DNA of 64,000 nt from Knoellia sp. p5-6-4 (GTDB taxonomy: Bacteria > Actinomycetota > Actinomycetes > Actinomycetales > Dermatophilaceae): NCBI RefSeq assembly GCF_029222705.1, contig NZ_JARGZF010000002.1, forward strand, positions 620,001-684,000, in the 5' to 3' direction. The first letter of the stretch is position 1, and every line of letters starts with the position of its first letter. Below, in pieces: positions 62,216 to 64,000 of this stretch. A program made the position numbers and the translations under genes. Below the pieces are notes generated by a model. That model worked only from the letters and a program-made list of their open reading frames with translations, was not told where the DNA came from and did no database searches.

Positions 62216-62580
62216 GGCGCGTCAGCACCCGAGCCCTCGTGGTCACCGGCCTGCTCCTCGCGCTGTTCCTGGCCGGAGTCGCCTCGTTCTACGCCTCCAG
62301 CCACCCCGACGGCCTGGAGTACGTCGCCGAGCAGGCCGGGTTCGCCGACACCGCGCAGGAGCACGCCGCGGCCGGCTCGCCGCTGGCCGACTACGCCACG
62401 AGCGGCGTCCCCGACCAGCGCGTCTCCGGCGGTCTCGCCGGTGTCGCGGGCGTCGTCATCGTCGGCGCACTCGGCGGCGGCCTGGCCTGGGTGCTCCGCC
62501 GCCGGCGCAGCGACGACCGGTCCGCGACATCCGAGCCGGGCGCGTCCGAGCGCGACCACCCGACCTCGGTGGGCAGGTAG
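62212..62580 (+). CDS. CbiN-like PDGLE-domain subunit
   Basis: 122 aa. Membrane segment at the N-terminus (LVVTGLLLALFLAGVASFYA), then SHPDGLEYVAEQAGF (PDGLE motif), GSPLADYATSGV and a second membrane segment (about 75-97) with a basic stop. This is the small accessory subunit needed by CbiM/NikM for metal uptake. Overlaps cbiM (ATGA) and is 2 bp from cbiQ. Confidence 0.9.
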   Translation: MRRVSTRALVVTGLLLALFLAGVASFYASSHPDGLEYVAEQAGFADTAQEHAAAGSPLADYATSGVPDQRVSGGLAGVAGVVIVGALGGGLAWVLRRRRSDDRSATSEPGASERDHPTSVGR

Positions 62581-62582
62581 CC

Positions 62583-63344
62583 GTGGGCGCCGGTCACGGA
62601 CACCACCTGCACTTCCACGGGCACTCCCGCCTGCACCGGATGCCCGCGCACCTCAAGCTGGTCTCGATGCTGTCGTTCGTCGTGCTCGTGGTCGCCACAC
62701 CACGTGAGCAGTACTGGGCCTTCGGTGTCTACGCCGCTCTGCTCCTGGGCGTCATCGCCGTCTCCGGCGTTCCCTTCGGCTACCTCGCCAGGCGCATGGT
62801 CGTCGAGGTGCCGTTCGTGGTCTTCGCCGCGCTCATGCCCTTCGTGGCAACGGGGCCGCGGGTCGAGGTCGGACCGCTGACGCTCTCCGAGCAGGGCCTG
62901 CTCGCCGCTTGGGGCCTGCTCGCCAAGGGCACCCTCGGCGTGCTGGCGTCGCTCACCCTCGGGGCGACCACCGAGCCGCGCGACCTGCTCGCCGGGCTCG
63001 AGCGGCTGCGCCTGCCGCACCAGCTGGTGCAGATCATGGGCTTCATGATGCGCTACCTCGAGGTGGTCACCAGCGAGCTGAAGCGCATGCGCATCGCCCG
63101 CGAGTCGCGCGGTTTCGCGGCCACCTCGGTCCGCGCCTGGCCTGCCCTGGCCTCCACAGCGGGTGCCCTGTTCATCCGCTCCTACGAGCGGGGCGAGCGC
63201 ATCCACCTTGCGATGCTCTCCCGCGGCTACACCGGCCGACTCCCGGTGACCCACCACGCCACGGCGACGCCCGCGCAGTGGGCCCAGGCCGGCATACTGC
63301 CCGGCCTCGCCGTGGCCACGGCGGCAGTGGCGGTGGCGCTGTGA
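62583..63344 (+). CDS. cbiQ: ECF transporter transmembrane subunit CbiQ
   Basis: 253 aa. His-rich start (HGHHLHFHGHSRLH), then PAHLKLVSMLSFVVLVV. Coupling-helix motifs ARESRGF and SRGYTGRL (the A-R-G pairs that contact the ATPases). About five membrane segments. Links CbiM to the CbiO ATPase. Its stop overlaps the cbiO start (GTGA). Confidence 0.93.
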   Translation: MGAGHGHHLHFHGHSRLHRMPAHLKLVSMLSFVVLVVATPREQYWAFGVYAALLLGVIAVSGVPFGYLARRMVVEVPFVVFAALMPFVATGPRVEVGPLTLSEQGLLAAWGLLAKGTLGVLASLTLGATTEPRDLLAGLERLRLPHQLVQIMGFMMRYLEVVTSELKRMRIARESRGFAATSVRAWPALASTAGALFIRSYERGERIHLAMLSRGYTGRLPVTHHATATPAQWAQAGILPGLAVATAAVAVAL

Positions 63345-64000
63345 GCACGCCCGTCCTCGACGTCCGCGGACTGGCCTACGCCTACCCGGACGGCCACCAG
63401 GCGCTGTACGGCGTGAACCTCCACGTCCACCGCGGCGAGCGGGTGGCGCTGCTGGGCCCGAACGGCGCCGGCAAGACGACGCTCGTGCTGCACCTCAACG
63501 GCATCCTGACCGCCGGCGCCGGTTCGGTGGAGGTCTCCGGGCTTCCGGTGGCCAAGGAGAACCTGCTCGAGATCCGCCGGCGCGTCGGGGTGGTGTTCCA
63601 GGACCCCGACGACCAGCTCTTCATGCCGTCGGTGCGCGACGACGTCGCGTTCGGCCCGGCCAACCTCGGGCTGCGCGGGGCTGCGCTCGAGAAGCGGGTC
63701 GTCGACGCCCTCGACCGGGTCGGCATGGTCGACTTCATCGACCGCCCGCCGCACCACCTGTCGTTCGGGCAGCGGCGCCGGGTGGCGGTGGCCACCGTGC
63801 TGGCCATGGAGCCGGAGGTCCTCGTGCTCGACGAGCCGTCGAGCAACCTCGACCCGGCGTCGCGGCGCGAGCTCGCCGACATCCTGCGATCGCTCGACGT
63901 CACCGTGCTGATGGTCACCCACGACCTGCCCTACGCCTACGAGCTGTGTGCCCGGTCGGTGGTGCTCTCCGACGGCGTGGTGGTGGCCGACGGGTCGACC
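63341..64000 (+). CDS. cbiO: ECF transporter ATPase CbiO, cut by the window end
   Basis: 220 codons seen from GTG 63341; no stop before the window ends. Walker A GPNGAGKTT, Q-loop VVFQDPDDQLF, signature LSFGQRRR (Gly to Phe in LSGGQ, a usual ECF variant position), Walker B VLVLDEPSSNLDP, switch His VTHD. Powers nickel/cobalt uptake with CbiMNQ. Last visible gene of the operon. Confidence 0.95.
   Translation, partial: MSTPVLDVRGLAYAYPDGHQALYGVNLHVHRGERVALLGPNGAGKTTLVLHLNGILTAGAGSVEVSGLPVAKENLLEIRRRVGVVFQDPDDQLFMPSVRDDVAFGPANLGLRGAALEKRVVDALDRVGMVDFIDRPPHHLSFGQRRRVAVATVLAMEPEVLVLDEPSSNLDPASRRELADILRSLDVTVLMVTHDLPYAYELCARSVVLSDGVVVADGST

Overview
The window is high-GC DNA from an actinobacterium. 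The signs are a Rv2466c-type mycothiol-linked thiol protein, an ANTAR antiterminator, a truncated haemoglobin of the GlbO type, oligoribonuclease, TreXYZ, two dynamin-like GTPases, and many genes whose start codon sits 5-8 nt after a TAnnnT-like -10 hexamer (leaderless starts). A relative of the Intrasporangiaceae would fit, but that is inference from gene content, not a placement.

Left end (1-6 kb): the tail of a secreted M43 metalloprotease, tRNA-Pro, then tRNA-Gly(TCC). A small genomic island (about 665-5251) sits in the 3' half of tRNA-Gly. It is bounded by a 95-bp duplication of the tRNA 3' half plus its terminator. Its recombinase gene is a chimera: an IS110-type RuvC/DEDD transposase N-terminus joined in frame to a tyrosine-recombinase catalytic domain. 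The cargo is a small membrane protein, a two-domain chromate exporter ChrA framed by a direct repeat with exactly 1500-bp spacing, and a PH-domain-like protein. Just past the right end lies a frameshifted TudS/DUF523-like gene.

Backbone (6-52 kb): housekeeping and accessory metabolism. Here are an LLM flavoenzyme, trmB, a secreted subtilase, a SpoIIE-type phosphatase, rpiB, pepN, an MscS channel, glbO, an alpha-glucosidase with candidate operators, a glycerophosphodiesterase, a GAF-ANTAR regulator, a RecQ helicase with a phosphoribosyltransferase-like tail, tesB, and the overlapping treX-treY-treZ operon (trehalose from glycogen). These are followed by an SDR, an ArsR/SRPBCC pair, an acyl-CoA dehydrogenase with a divergent TetR, a CYTH-CHAD protein, ettA, a tail-less SSB, two adjacent dynamin-like GTPases, thpR, a phosphopantetheinyl transferase, an M20 amidohydrolase, a PrsW protease, orn, and tRNA-Arg, -His and -Lys.

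Right end (52-64 kb): a metal-handling block. It holds a CopC-domain protein and two tandem heavy-metal-type RND permeases. The first permease is fused in frame to a lipobox-containing, adaptor-like domain and has a degraded TM4 acidic motif. A GroES-like protein, a DUF3618 protein and Bcp follow. Last is a CbiM-CbiN/PDGLE-CbiQ-CbiO nickel/cobalt ECF transporter behind a perfect inverted repeat that matches the Streptomyces Nur (nickel regulator) box.

Across the window the heptamer GTATGCC/GGCATAC recurs about 27 times by eye. It supplies both arms of two terminator hairpins, and is absent from the island and the RND block. The unusual items are the IS110-integrase chimera, the RND-lipoprotein fusion and this motif.
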